Shown piece after piece: positions 1 to 7,775 of a stretch of DNA of 64,000 nt. The DNA comes from DASWJZ01 sp963805325. GTDB taxonomy: Bacteria > Pseudomonadota > Alphaproteobacteria > Rhizobiales > Afifellaceae. The notes below the pieces were generated by a model, which saw nothing but the letters and a program-made list of their open reading frames with translations, was not told the origin of the DNA and did not search any database. The stretch is from positions 264,408 through 328,407 of the forward strand of contig CAWDTS010000015.1 in assembly GCA_963805325.1 (NCBI GenBank), given 5' to 3'. Within the stretch, counting starts at the first letter, position 1; every line of letters begins with the position of its first letter. A program made the position numbers and the translations under genes.

Positions 1-708
1 GGTCTCGGCCAGGCCATTGCCGGCGGGCTCGCCGCGGCGGGCGCGACGGTCGTGATCAACGGCCGTAACAAGGAACGCCTCGACGCGACGGTCGCCGATT
101 TGAAGGCGCGCGGCCTGAACGCCGTCGGCTACGCCTTCGACGTGACCGACGAGCCGGCCGTGGTTGACGCCGTCGGCAAAATCGAACGCGAAGTCGGTCC
201 GATCGAAATCCTCGTCAACAATGCCGGCATTCAGCGCCGGCAGCCGCTGCTGGAGATGAGCGAGGCGACGTTTGAGGAGGTGATCAAGACCAATCTGACC
301 AGCCTCTTCATCGTCGGTCGCGCCGTGGCGCGTGGGATGGTGGAGCGCAAGCGCGGCAAGATCGTCAACATCGCTTCGCTCGCCAGCGAGTTGGCGCGCC
401 CGACGATCGGTCCCTACACCGCAGCGAAAGGCGGCGTGCGCCAGCTTACGAAGACGATGTGCGTCGAATGGGCCGCGCACAACATCCAGGCGAACGCCAT
501 CGGCCCCGGCTATTTCCGCACCGAGCTGAACCGCGCGTTGTGGTCGGATGCGAAGTTCAACGAGTGGGTTGAGGCACGGACGCCGGCCGCGCGCTGGGGC
601 GAGCCGGAGGAACTGATCGGAGCGGCGATCTATCTCTGCTCCGCCGCGTCCGATTTCATGAACGGACAGACGATCTACGTCGACGGCGGGTTGCTGGCTT
701 CGATGTAG
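1..708 (+). CDS. SDR-family oxidoreductase, gluconate 5-dehydrogenase-like (5' end cut by window)
   Basis: This is a cytosolic NAD(P)-dependent short-chain dehydrogenase. The reading frame is open from base 1, where the last part of the N-terminal glycine-rich cofactor motif (GLG) is visible; perhaps 15-20 residues are missing. An NNAG motif lies near visible residue 73, and the catalytic Ser-Tyr-Lys set is present at about residues 126, 139 and 143 (YTAAK). The C-terminus ends in the usual IYVDGG motif. The NNAGIQ segment and overall pattern resemble gluconate 5-dehydrogenase (Gno/IdnO), which interconverts D-gluconate and 5-keto-gluconate. Substrate assignment is by resemblance only; SDR substrates are poorly predictable. 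Confidence 0.85.
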   Translation, partial: GLGQAIAGGLAAAGATVVINGRNKERLDATVADLKARGLNAVGYAFDVTDEPAVVDAVGKIEREVGPIEILVNNAGIQRRQPLLEMSEATFEEVIKTNLTSLFIVGRAVARGMVERKRGKIVNIASLASELARPTIGPYTAAKGGVRQLTKTMCVEWAAHNIQANAIGPGYFRTELNRALWSDAKFNEWVEARTPAARWGEPEELIGAAIYLCSAASDFMNGQTIYVDGGLLASM

Positions 709-714
709 GGCAGC

Positions 715-912
715 CTATTCCGCCAGCGGCGGGCTCATCGACCGCGGCACGCGGTAGCCCTCGGCCGTCCTGCTCTCCTTCACCGGAGCCGTATCCGTCT
801 CCGGGAGGCTCACGCGCCGGCCGAATTGCGCGTCGCCGCGCTCCGCGTTCGATGTGCCGGTCGACCCCTGGGGCGCCTTCCGGCGCCTCCGACCCAACAA
901 GCTCGCAAGCAT
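715..912 (-). CDS. small hypothetical protein, 65 aa
   Basis: A short minus-strand frame closes at 715, convergent with the SDR gene. The frame stays open to 1125, but the ATG at 912 is preferred because a GGAAGG-type ribosome site lies just before it. The product starts with a short hydrophobic stretch followed by an arginine-rich run and a polar tail ending in PPLAE. I recognise no family. High-GC DNA produces chance frames of this size, so existence is uncertain. Nothing else convincing is seen between 912 and the hemC start. Confidence 0.35.
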   Translation of the reverse strand: MLASLLGRRRRKAPQGSTGTSNAERGDAQFGRRVSLPETDTAPVKESRTAEGYRVPRSMSPPLAE

Positions 913-1151
913 CCTCGCACCTTCCCGAAACCTGATCCCAAAAGCGAGACGAAAGAGAACAACACCGAGGTTGAATCCGCGTTCATTCTGCCAAAACCCG
1001 CGATGATCGATTAAAAATTTCGAGGCTAATGGTGAACCGTTGGTTAGCGCCGCGTCCCCGTGACCGGTGGGGCGGCGTTGCGGTCTGGGCAGCCAGCCGC
1101 TAGGGCTCGCATCGACGAAGCCCAAGCATCCTGCAAAACCCCGGGATCACG

Positions 1152-2090
1152 ATGACGAAAACGGCGTCAGTGCGCATCGGCACGCGCGGCAGCCGGCTGG
1201 CGCTCTGGCAGGCGAACGCCGTGCGCGACGCCCTGATTGCCGCGCACCGATTGCCGCCAGACGCCGTCGAGATCGTGACGATCAGGACCTCTGGCGACGC
1301 GATCAGGGACCGCCCGCTGGCGGAGGCCGGCGGCAAGGGGCTTTTCACCAAGGAGATCGAGGCGGCGCTTATCTCCGAAGAGGTGTCCATCGCCGTCCAT
1401 TCGGCAAAGGACATGGAGACGTTCCTGCCCGAGGGATTGATCGTCGCCGCCACCCTGCCGCGCGAGGATCCGCGCGATGCGCTGATCGCGCGTGAGGCGC
1501 GCTCGCTCGACGAAGTGCCGCAGGGCGCGCTCGTCGGCACCGCGTCGCTGCGCCGCGCGGCCCTTCTGAAGCGGACGCGCCCGGATATCGCGACCGCGCT
1601 GCTTCGCGGAAACGTGCCGACGCGCCTTGCCCGCGTCGCGAACGGCGATTTCGACGCGACGCTGCTTGCCGCAGCGGGACTGAAGCGGCTCGGCCTCGAA
1701 GGTCACATCTCGGCGCTGCTGCCGCTTGAAAGCTTCCCGCCGGCCTGCGGCCAGGGGATCATCGCCATCGAGTGCCGCGTCGCCGACACGAGAGCCCGCG
1801 ACTTGCTCGCTGCGCTCGACGACCGCTCGGCGGCCCAGGCGCTCGCCTGCGAGCGCGCTTTTCTCGCCGCGCTCGACGGCTCCTGCCGCACGCCAATCGG
1901 CGGGCATGCGCGCATCGAGGACACACGCCTCGTTTTCGACGGCCTCGTGCTCTCGGAGGACGGGGCGGAATCCTATGCGGCGAAAGGCGTCGGTGATCCG
2001 GCCGACGCTGAAGCGATCGGCCGAGACGCCGGCGCGGAAATCCTCGCCAAGGCCCCGGCTGCCTTTCTCAAGGGACTCGGGATCGGCTGA
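1152..2090 (+). CDS. hemC: hydroxymethylbilane synthase (porphobilinogen deaminase)
   Basis: HemC polymerises four porphobilinogens into hydroxymethylbilane, the linear tetrapyrrole precursor of haem, in the cytosol. The 312-residue length is normal. The N-terminal GTRGSRLALWQ motif, the catalytic aspartate in VHSAKD (about D87), the RGNVPTR segment and the cofactor-carrying cysteine in DGSCRTPIGG (about C245) are all present. No hemD or other haem gene is adjacent, so it appears as a single gene convergent with an aldo/keto reductase 12 bases downstream. Confidence 0.97.
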   Translation: MTKTASVRIGTRGSRLALWQANAVRDALIAAHRLPPDAVEIVTIRTSGDAIRDRPLAEAGGKGLFTKEIEAALISEEVSIAVHSAKDMETFLPEGLIVAATLPREDPRDALIAREARSLDEVPQGALVGTASLRRAALLKRTRPDIATALLRGNVPTRLARVANGDFDATLLAAAGLKRLGLEGHISALLPLESFPPACGQGIIAIECRVADTRARDLLAALDDRSAAQALACERAFLAALDGSCRTPIGGHARIEDTRLVFDGLVLSEDGAESYAAKGVGDPADAEAIGRDAGAEILAKAPAAFLKGLGIG

Positions 2091-2102
2091 GGCCGCAGCG
2101 CA

Positions 2103-2966
2103 CTATTTCGTATCCCAGTCCGGCACCATGCCCACCGGGTTTGAGCCTCGATACATATGCGTCTTCGTCAGAGCGGATATGGCTGCCATCTCTGCGTCGT
2201 CGAGTGAGAAATCGAAAACGTCGAGGTTCGATCGGATGTGCTGCGGATTGCCGCTCTTCGGGATTGCGACTGCGTTCTCCTGCTGAATGCTCCAGCGCAG
2301 CACGGTTTGCGCGGGGGTGCGCTGCTTGCGTTCCGCGATTGTGACGATGACCGGATCTTCGAGCACCACGCGCCGCCCGAGCGGCGAAAACGCGGTGAAG
2401 ATCATGTCGCGATCGAGGCACGCGGCGCGCAGCTTGTCCTGGTTCAGATACGGATGATATTCGCACTGATTGGTGACGAGCGGCGCATCGGTCGCCGCCC
2501 ACGCTTCGGCGAGCAGCTTCACGGTAAAGTTCGACACTCCGATGTGGCGCGTCCAGCCCTTCTTCTTCACCGCGTTCAACGTCGCAATGGTCGTTGCGGT
2601 CGGAATTGTCTTGCTCGGCCAGTGGATCAGCACGAGATCGAGCTGATCGATGCCGATCAGTTTCAGGCTTTGCTCGACCGAATTCAGGAAAGCCTTCTCC
2701 TCAAGGTCCTGCTGCCGCACCTTCGTCGTGATGAAAATCTCGTCGCGCGGAACGCCGGCGGCGCGTATTCCCTCCCCCACCCGGTCCTCGTTAGCATAGA
2801 GTGGTGCGGTATCGATGTGGCGATACCCAGTCGCGAGGGCGGCGGCTACCGCGCTCGCGCAGGCCTCGTCACTCAGCTTCCACGTTCCCAAACCGATGAC
2901 GGGCATTCTTGCCCCATGTGCTTCGACGAATTGCAACGGTCGATCATCCTCCGGGGACATTGCCAT
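2103..2966 (-). CDS. aldo/keto reductase, 2,5-diketo-D-gluconate reductase type
   Basis: An NADPH-dependent aldo/keto reductase of about 287 residues. The (beta/alpha)8-barrel family landmarks are visible: the tetrad D and Y in DTAPLYANED, K in TTKV, and H in LVLIHWPS, plus GVSNF in the middle and the cofactor-binding AIPKS stretch near the C-terminus. The frame extends to 3032, but the ATG at 2966 is the likely start because family members begin shortly before the VIGLGTWKL motif. It resembles DkgA/DkgB-type reductases; the physiological carbonyl substrate cannot be read from sequence. Confidence 0.9.
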   Translation of the reverse strand: MAMSPEDDRPLQFVEAHGARMPVIGLGTWKLSDEACASAVAAALATGYRHIDTAPLYANEDRVGEGIRAAGVPRDEIFITTKVRQQDLEEKAFLNSVEQSLKLIGIDQLDLVLIHWPSKTIPTATTIATLNAVKKKGWTRHIGVSNFTVKLLAEAWAATDAPLVTNQCEYHPYLNQDKLRAACLDRDMIFTAFSPLGRRVVLEDPVIVTIAERKQRTPAQTVLRWSIQQENAVAIPKSGNPQHIRSNLDVFDFSLDDAEMAAISALTKTHMYRGSNPVGMVPDWDTK

Positions 2967-3065
2967 TGACGTTCGGCCCAGCCGCCACGCGCGTGCCTTC
3001 GCCCCATCACGTCGGCGGCGGTCTAGTGGCAAAACACCCGCTTGGCCAGGGTGCGGCCGACGCCT

Positions 3066-3671
3066 TCAGCGATGCGACCAGTCGTCGGGGTCTTCCGACT
3101 TGCTCGGCGAGAGCCCTAGAACGTCGCCGTCGGTATTGACGCCGAGGCCAAGCACGGTGCGGTTGGCGTAGGCGAAGTAGGCGACGACCTGGTTGATCTC
3201 CAGGATCTCGCCGTCGTCGAAGCCCGCCGCGTGCATCGCCTCGACATCGCCTAGGCACGTGGTCGCAGGGGACTCGGTCAGCTTGACGGCATAGCGGAGC
3301 GCCGATTGCTCGCGCGCGTCGAATGCGCTCTCGAACGCGCCGGACTCCAGCGCCGCGCGCACTGCTGCCGATCGATCATCGTCCTTCAGAAGCCGCCGCA
3401 ACCCGGCGAAGTGATGCTCCACGCAATAGTCGCAGTGATTGATGCGGCTGACGAGCACGCCGAGCGCCTCAAGAAACCATTCCGGCACGGTATTGGAAAA
3501 ATGATGCAGCACGTATTTGTAGAGGGCCATGTGGCCCTCCATCGTGTGCGGGCGCAGGCTGTGCGCCATCATGATGTTGTCGACTTTGTTGCCGGGGCCC
3601 TTGATGCGGTCGTAGAGCTGCTTGAGGCGCCCTTCGGCGGCGGCATAGGCGATGGTCTTGATCCAGGTCAC
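3066..3671 (-). CDS. AhpD-like peroxidase-related protein (carboxymuconolactone decarboxylase family)
   Basis: A 201-residue all-helical protein of the carboxymuconolactone decarboxylase/AhpD superfamily. The redox motif CDYCVEHH (CxxC followed by His) is intact, as expected for an alkylhydroperoxidase-type dithiol centre. The C-terminal half carries the family's FDDGEILEINQVVAYFAY pattern. A homologue at 17670-18248 has the same layout but lacks the second cysteine. Peroxidase activity is inferred from the motif; the substrate is unknown. It lies just upstream, in the same direction, of the aldo/keto reductase gene. Confidence 0.85.
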   Translation of the reverse strand: MTWIKTIAYAAAEGRLKQLYDRIKGPGNKVDNIMMAHSLRPHTMEGHMALYKYVLHHFSNTVPEWFLEALGVLVSRINHCDYCVEHHFAGLRRLLKDDDRSAAVRAALESGAFESAFDAREQSALRYAVKLTESPATTCLGDVEAMHAAGFDDGEILEINQVVAYFAYANRTVLGLGVNTDGDVLGLSPSKSEDPDDWSHR

Positions 3672-3726
3672 GGGCTGATCCTGTGCGTAGCGACCGCAGG
3701 CGAGCCGCGGCGCCCACCGCTACCAC

Positions 3727-5847
3727 TCAGGCCCGGTCGGTCAAATCCCGCGTCGCCCAGTTTCGGACGAAGTCCGGCACCTCCCACGGAGGCATCGGGC
3801 GGCCGTAGAAATATCCCTGGATCTGATCGCACGACCCGGCTCTCAGGATCGCGACCTGCTCCGCCTCCTCGATGCCTTCGGCGACGATCTTCAGCCCAAG
3901 CGCATGTCCGAGGCCGATGACAGCCGAAACGATCGCCCGGCTTCCCTCGTCCTCCGCGATATCGATGACGAAGCTGCGGTCGATCTTGACCACGTCGATC
4001 GGGAACATGCGCAGGTGCGTCAGCGATGCATATCCGGTCCCGAAGTCGTCGAGCGCGATCTCGATGCCCGCCGCCCGCAGGCGCGAAAGTGTGTTCTTGA
4101 TCGAGGTGTTGTCGCCGAGGATGACAGTCTCGGTGACCTCCAGCCCAAGAACCGAGGCCGGCAAGCCGAACTCCTTGAGTCGCCCGAAGACATGGCCGGC
4201 GAGATCGAACGTGGCGTATTCCGCCGCCGACGTGTTGAGCGCCATGCGGCCGACCGCGAGGCCCTGCTTGCGCCACGTCGAGACGTCCGTAAGCACCCTG
4301 TCGAGCTGACGCGTGAAGTATTCCCGCGCGATCCGCGAATCCTCGAGCGCCGGTAGAAAGTCGCCGGGGCCGCGCATCCCCTTCGGCGAGTTCCAGCGTC
4401 CGAGCACCTCGAAGCCGCTGATCGTGCCCGTCGCGACATCAATCTTGGGCTGGTAGAATGGTATGAACCGGCCCGTCGCAAGTCCGCTCTCGACCTCGGA
4501 GCGGAGCGAGGCGCGCCGCACCGTCTCTTCGCGAAGGCTCGGGTCGAACCGCACATAGCTGTTCGGCCCCTTCTCCCTGGCAGCGTTCAGGGCAAGCGCG
4601 GCATTGGTCATCAGCTCGGTCGGGCCGCGCCCGTCGTTGGGGAACGTCGCGACACCGACGGAGAGCTCGACCGGCACATCCTGCCCGAAGACCTTCAGCG
4701 GGCGCATCCCGCCGACGAAGCCGCAAGCCCGGTTCGCCGCCTGCTCTTCCGGAACGTTCTCAAGCAGCAAGGCGAATTCGTTGTTGCCGATCCGCGCCGC
4801 AAAATCGCCGGGGGCCGCCTCGCGCAGGCGCCGCGCGAAAGCGCGCAGAAATGCATCGCCGAAATCCGGCCCACGAATCGTGTTCACTTCCGCGAAGCGA
4901 TGGACATCGAGAATGACCAGCGCGCCCGTCGCCCCTCGCTGCAAGACGACGTCCGACAGCCTGATGCCGAGCGTTCGGCGGCTCGGCAACTCGGTGAGGA
5001 GGTCCTCGTCGGCGCTGCCCTCATCCTCGGCGGCGCCGTAGACTTTGCGGATGAAGCCAAACGACGGACCGTCGTTAGCCGCTCTGATTTCCCCCAGTGC
5101 CTCGAAGTGCTGCTCGGTGCCGTTATCCTCGGAGATGCGAAAGGAGTGGACAAAGGCCTCCGTGGCTTTCGCACGCAGCACTCGCTCCTGCAGGCGCGCC
5201 ATGATCGGATTCTTCCGTCGGCGCTTGAGCGCGTTCGTCGTGTCTATTCCGAGCAGCCGGCGGGCCTCCGGATACCACGTGAACGCCGACGTCGCGGGAT
5301 CAAACTCCCAGAACCCGATGTTCAGAAGCCGCTCGGCGCGGGCAATCGCCTCGCGATCATGCTTCGCGCGGTTGTCGCTCTGCTCGCGAACATTCGACCT
5401 TGCCTTCAAGGAAAGCGTCTGCGCGACAAGCGCGGCAGTGACCTCCGCCCAGGCGCGCTCGCCGGAGTCTTCGTCAAGCGGCTCCGACAGCCCGGGGTAG
5501 CCAATCGTTACACGGCCGCGGAGCTCTCCCTGCAGCTCGATGAGGCGTTCAACGCGGACCTCCGCCGGCGCGTAGCACGGCGACCACGAGGTCGAGCCTT
5601 CAAACTCGATACGGCAGGTTCTCCGGATCTCCGCCCCGCTGACGCTGACGAGTTCGACGAGGCGATCGAGGCGAACTTCGGTCGCAGCGGCAAGCCGCGC
5701 GCATTCGGAAGCGATTGCCAGCAGCGATTTGGCGCCGCTGTCGTTTCCCATGATCGCAGCCGCCTCGGAGGAGCGGAACATCGCGAGCGGCAGCTCGGCC
5801 ACATCGGACGGGCGCTCATTGGCAAGGATCGCCATCGGCCGGTTCAT
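3727..5847 (-). CDS. PAS/GGDEF/EAL protein, probable cyclic-di-GMP phosphodiesterase
   Basis: A 706-residue cytosolic signalling protein; no membrane segments are seen. Residues 1-150 are a poorly conserved sensor-like region, and about 165-270 looks like a PAS fold. Residues 285-440 are a GGDEF-type domain whose signature is GNNEF (about 354-358), so diguanylate cyclase activity is probably lost. Residues 455-700 form an EAL domain that keeps the key acidic and lysine positions: EVL (480), the Asn and Glu segments, DDFGTG, VKIDRSF, EGIE and QGYFYGRP. The likely net activity is c-di-GMP hydrolysis, possibly GTP-modulated. It is divergent from the anaerobic redox operon, sharing the 5848-6116 gap. 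Confidence 0.9.
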   Translation of the reverse strand: MNRPMAILANERPSDVAELPLAMFRSSEAAAIMGNDSGAKSLLAIASECARLAAATEVRLDRLVELVSVSGAEIRRTCRIEFEGSTSWSPCYAPAEVRVERLIELQGELRGRVTIGYPGLSEPLDEDSGERAWAEVTAALVAQTLSLKARSNVREQSDNRAKHDREAIARAERLLNIGFWEFDPATSAFTWYPEARRLLGIDTTNALKRRRKNPIMARLQERVLRAKATEAFVHSFRISEDNGTEQHFEALGEIRAANDGPSFGFIRKVYGAAEDEGSADEDLLTELPSRRTLGIRLSDVVLQRGATGALVILDVHRFAEVNTIRGPDFGDAFLRAFARRLREAAPGDFAARIGNNEFALLLENVPEEQAANRACGFVGGMRPLKVFGQDVPVELSVGVATFPNDGRGPTELMTNAALALNAAREKGPNSYVRFDPSLREETVRRASLRSEVESGLATGRFIPFYQPKIDVATGTISGFEVLGRWNSPKGMRGPGDFLPALEDSRIAREYFTRQLDRVLTDVSTWRKQGLAVGRMALNTSAAEYATFDLAGHVFGRLKEFGLPASVLGLEVTETVILGDNTSIKNTLSRLRAAGIEIALDDFGTGYASLTHLRMFPIDVVKIDRSFVIDIAEDEGSRAIVSAVIGLGHALGLKIVAEGIEEAEQVAILRAGSCDQIQGYFYGRPMPPWEVPDFVRNWATRDLTDRA

Positions 5848-5976
5848 TCGCCTTCGCCGTTTCTCATTTCTTCGAGCGCCGCTCGATGCGCGCTATAACC
5901 CGCCAACACAGCTCTCGATCAAAATTGCCTCAAAAAGCAGTAAAAGAAGAATAACGCCCATCTCCGTTGCGCAGTT

Positions 5977-6007
5977 TGGTGACGCAACCCTAAACGAAGC
6001 GTCACCA
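5977..6007. promoter_or_regulatory. 9-bp perfect inverted repeat in the divergent promoter gap
   Basis: TGGTGACGC (5977-5985) and GCGTCACCA (5999-6007) are perfect inverted arms separated by 13 bases. They lie between the c-di-GMP gene (minus) and the nifJ/hydrogenase operon (plus). No U-rich tail follows, so an operator is more likely than a terminator. I cannot assign a regulator. Confidence 0.5.
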
Positions 6008-6039
6008 CGCTTGTGCCAAACTCGTGCACCGAGGCTTTT

Positions 6040-6053
6040 TTGATCTAGGTCAC
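6040..6053 (+). promoter_or_regulatory. FNR/FixK-type box upstream of the anaerobic redox operon
   Basis: TTGATCTAGGTCAC matches the alphaproteobacterial FNR/FixK consensus TTGA-N6-TCAA at seven of eight conserved positions. It lies 63 bases before the ATG at 6117. Its place ahead of pyruvate:ferredoxin oxidoreductase and hydrogenase genes makes oxygen-responsive activation a reasonable inference. Confidence 0.7.
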
Positions 6054-6116
6054 GGTTTGCCGCTTCTGTCCGAGCCATGCTGGCATCGACCGAGGACGCT
6101 TTGGGGGGAAACGAGA

Positions 6117-7745
6117 ATGTCGATGGCCCGCGACATGACCCCAAGGGTCGATCTGACCCGACACAAGGGCGTCGGCCCGGCGCGTGAGCGGCGGCCGATC
6201 TACGTGGATTTGCTTCCCCCCTGCAACAATGCCTGCCCGGCGGGCGAGAACATCCAGGCCTGGCTGGCGCTGGCGCAGGCGGGAGAGTTCCGAGCCGCTT
6301 GGGAAACGCTGATCGCCGACAATCCGATGCCGGCCGTGCACGGCCGCGTCTGCTATCACCCGTGCGAATCGAGCTGTAATCGCAAAGACCTGGACAGTCC
6401 GGTCGGCATCCACGCGGTGGAGCGCTTTCTCGGCGACCTGGCGGCGCGGGAAGGCTGGGAAAGCCCGAAGCCCGCGGCGAAAAGCGGCAAGCGCGTGCTC
6501 ATCGTCGGCGCCGGCCCGTCCGGCCTCTCGGCTGCATGGCATCTGGCGCGGCTCGGCCATGCGGTCGAGGTACATGAGGCAGGCCCCCTCCCCGGCGGCA
6601 TGCTGCATTTCGGCATCCCCGCCTACCGCCTGCCGCGCGAAGACCTGATGAAGGAAGTGCGGCGGATCGAGGCGATGGGTGTCAAGATCGTCCTCAACCA
6701 TCGCGTCGAGAACGTGCTCGCCGAGCAGAAGGAAGGCGGCTTCGACGCGGTCTTCATCGCCATCGGCGCCCAGATGTCGAAGCATGTCGATATTCCGGCG
6801 CGCGACGCGGTGAAGGTGCTCGACGCGGTGAAGCTGCTGCGCGAAGTGGAGACCGGCGCGACACCGCTCCTTGGTCGCCGCGTGCTCGTCTATGGCGGCG
6901 GCAACACGGCGATGGACGCCGCGCGCACCGCGCGCCGGCTCGGCGCCGAAGAGGCGTTGATCGTCTACCGCCGCGACCGCGCGCATATGCCGGCGCACGA
7001 GTTCGAGGCCGACGAGGCGATCTCCGAAGGCGTCAAGATCAAGTGGCTGACCTCCATCAAGCAGATCGACGGTGGCGACTTCACGGTTGAGCGGATGGAG
7101 ATCGGCGAGGACGGACGCGCCAAGCCGACCGGCGAATTCGAGACGCTGAAAGCCGACGCCGTCGTGCTCGCGCTCGGACAGGAGGCGGATTCGGGCTTCC
7201 TGCGTTCCGTTCCCGAGGTCGCCTTCAAGGAGGACGGCACGGTCATCGTCGGGCCCGACATGATGACCGGCCGGCCGGGCATTTTCGCCGGCGGCGACAT
7301 GGTACCGGCGGAGCGCTCCGTCACCATTGCAACGGGCCACGGCAAGAAGGCGGCGCGCCATATCCACGCATGGCTCGGCGGCTCGACATATGAACGGCCG
7401 GAAAAACATCCGGTCGTCGATTTCGCCGGCCTCAACCTGCCGATCTATTCCGACGCCGTTCCGTCCGCCGAGCGGCATCTGCCGGTGGCGGAGCGCGGCA
7501 CGGGCTTCGACGAGATCGTCTCCGCCCTGAGCGAGTCCGAAGCGCTTCACGAGGCGCGACGCTGCCTCTCCTGCGGCAATTGTTTCGAATGCGACAATTG
7601 CTTCGCCGCCTGCCCGGAAGATGCGATCGAAAAGCTCGGGCCGGGTCGCCGCTACCTGATCCACTACGAGCTCTGCACCGGCTGCGCAGTGTGCGTCGAG
7701 CAGTGCCCCTGCCACGCCATGGAGATGATCGCCGAGCCGGCTTGA
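6117..7745 (+). CDS. GltD-like NAD(P)-binding flavoprotein with N- and C-terminal iron-sulfur motifs
   Basis: A 542-residue cytosolic electron-transfer protein. The N-terminus has the glutamate-synthase small-chain cysteine pattern (CNNACPAGENIQ, then CYHPCESSCNR). Next comes an FAD Rossmann motif (VLIVGAGPSGLSAA), then a second dinucleotide site (VYGGGNTAMDAART) for NAD(P)H. The C-terminus adds a cysteine-dense two-cluster ferredoxin domain (CLSCGNCFECDNC, CTGCAVCVEQCPC). Such proteins pass electrons between NAD(P)H and ferredoxin or partner enzymes. It is the first gene of the nifJ/hydrogenase block, so ferredoxin:NAD(P) exchange is the likely role. The frame extends to 6024, but the ATG at 6117 follows a G-rich ribosome site (GGGGGGAA). 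Confidence 0.88.
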   Translation: MSMARDMTPRVDLTRHKGVGPARERRPIYVDLLPPCNNACPAGENIQAWLALAQAGEFRAAWETLIADNPMPAVHGRVCYHPCESSCNRKDLDSPVGIHAVERFLGDLAAREGWESPKPAAKSGKRVLIVGAGPSGLSAAWHLARLGHAVEVHEAGPLPGGMLHFGIPAYRLPREDLMKEVRRIEAMGVKIVLNHRVENVLAEQKEGGFDAVFIAIGAQMSKHVDIPARDAVKVLDAVKLLREVETGATPLLGRRVLVYGGGNTAMDAARTARRLGAEEALIVYRRDRAHMPAHEFEADEAISEGVKIKWLTSIKQIDGGDFTVERMEIGEDGRAKPTGEFETLKADAVVLALGQEADSGFLRSVPEVAFKEDGTVIVGPDMMTGRPGIFAGGDMVPAERSVTIATGHGKKAARHIHAWLGGSTYERPEKHPVVDFAGLNLPIYSDAVPSAERHLPVAERGTGFDEIVSALSESEALHEARRCLSCGNCFECDNCFAACPEDAIEKLGPGRRYLIHYELCTGCAVCVEQCPCHAMEMIAEPA

Positions 7746-7775
7746 GGCCGTCGGCGTCCGGGGAGATTTTCGAGA

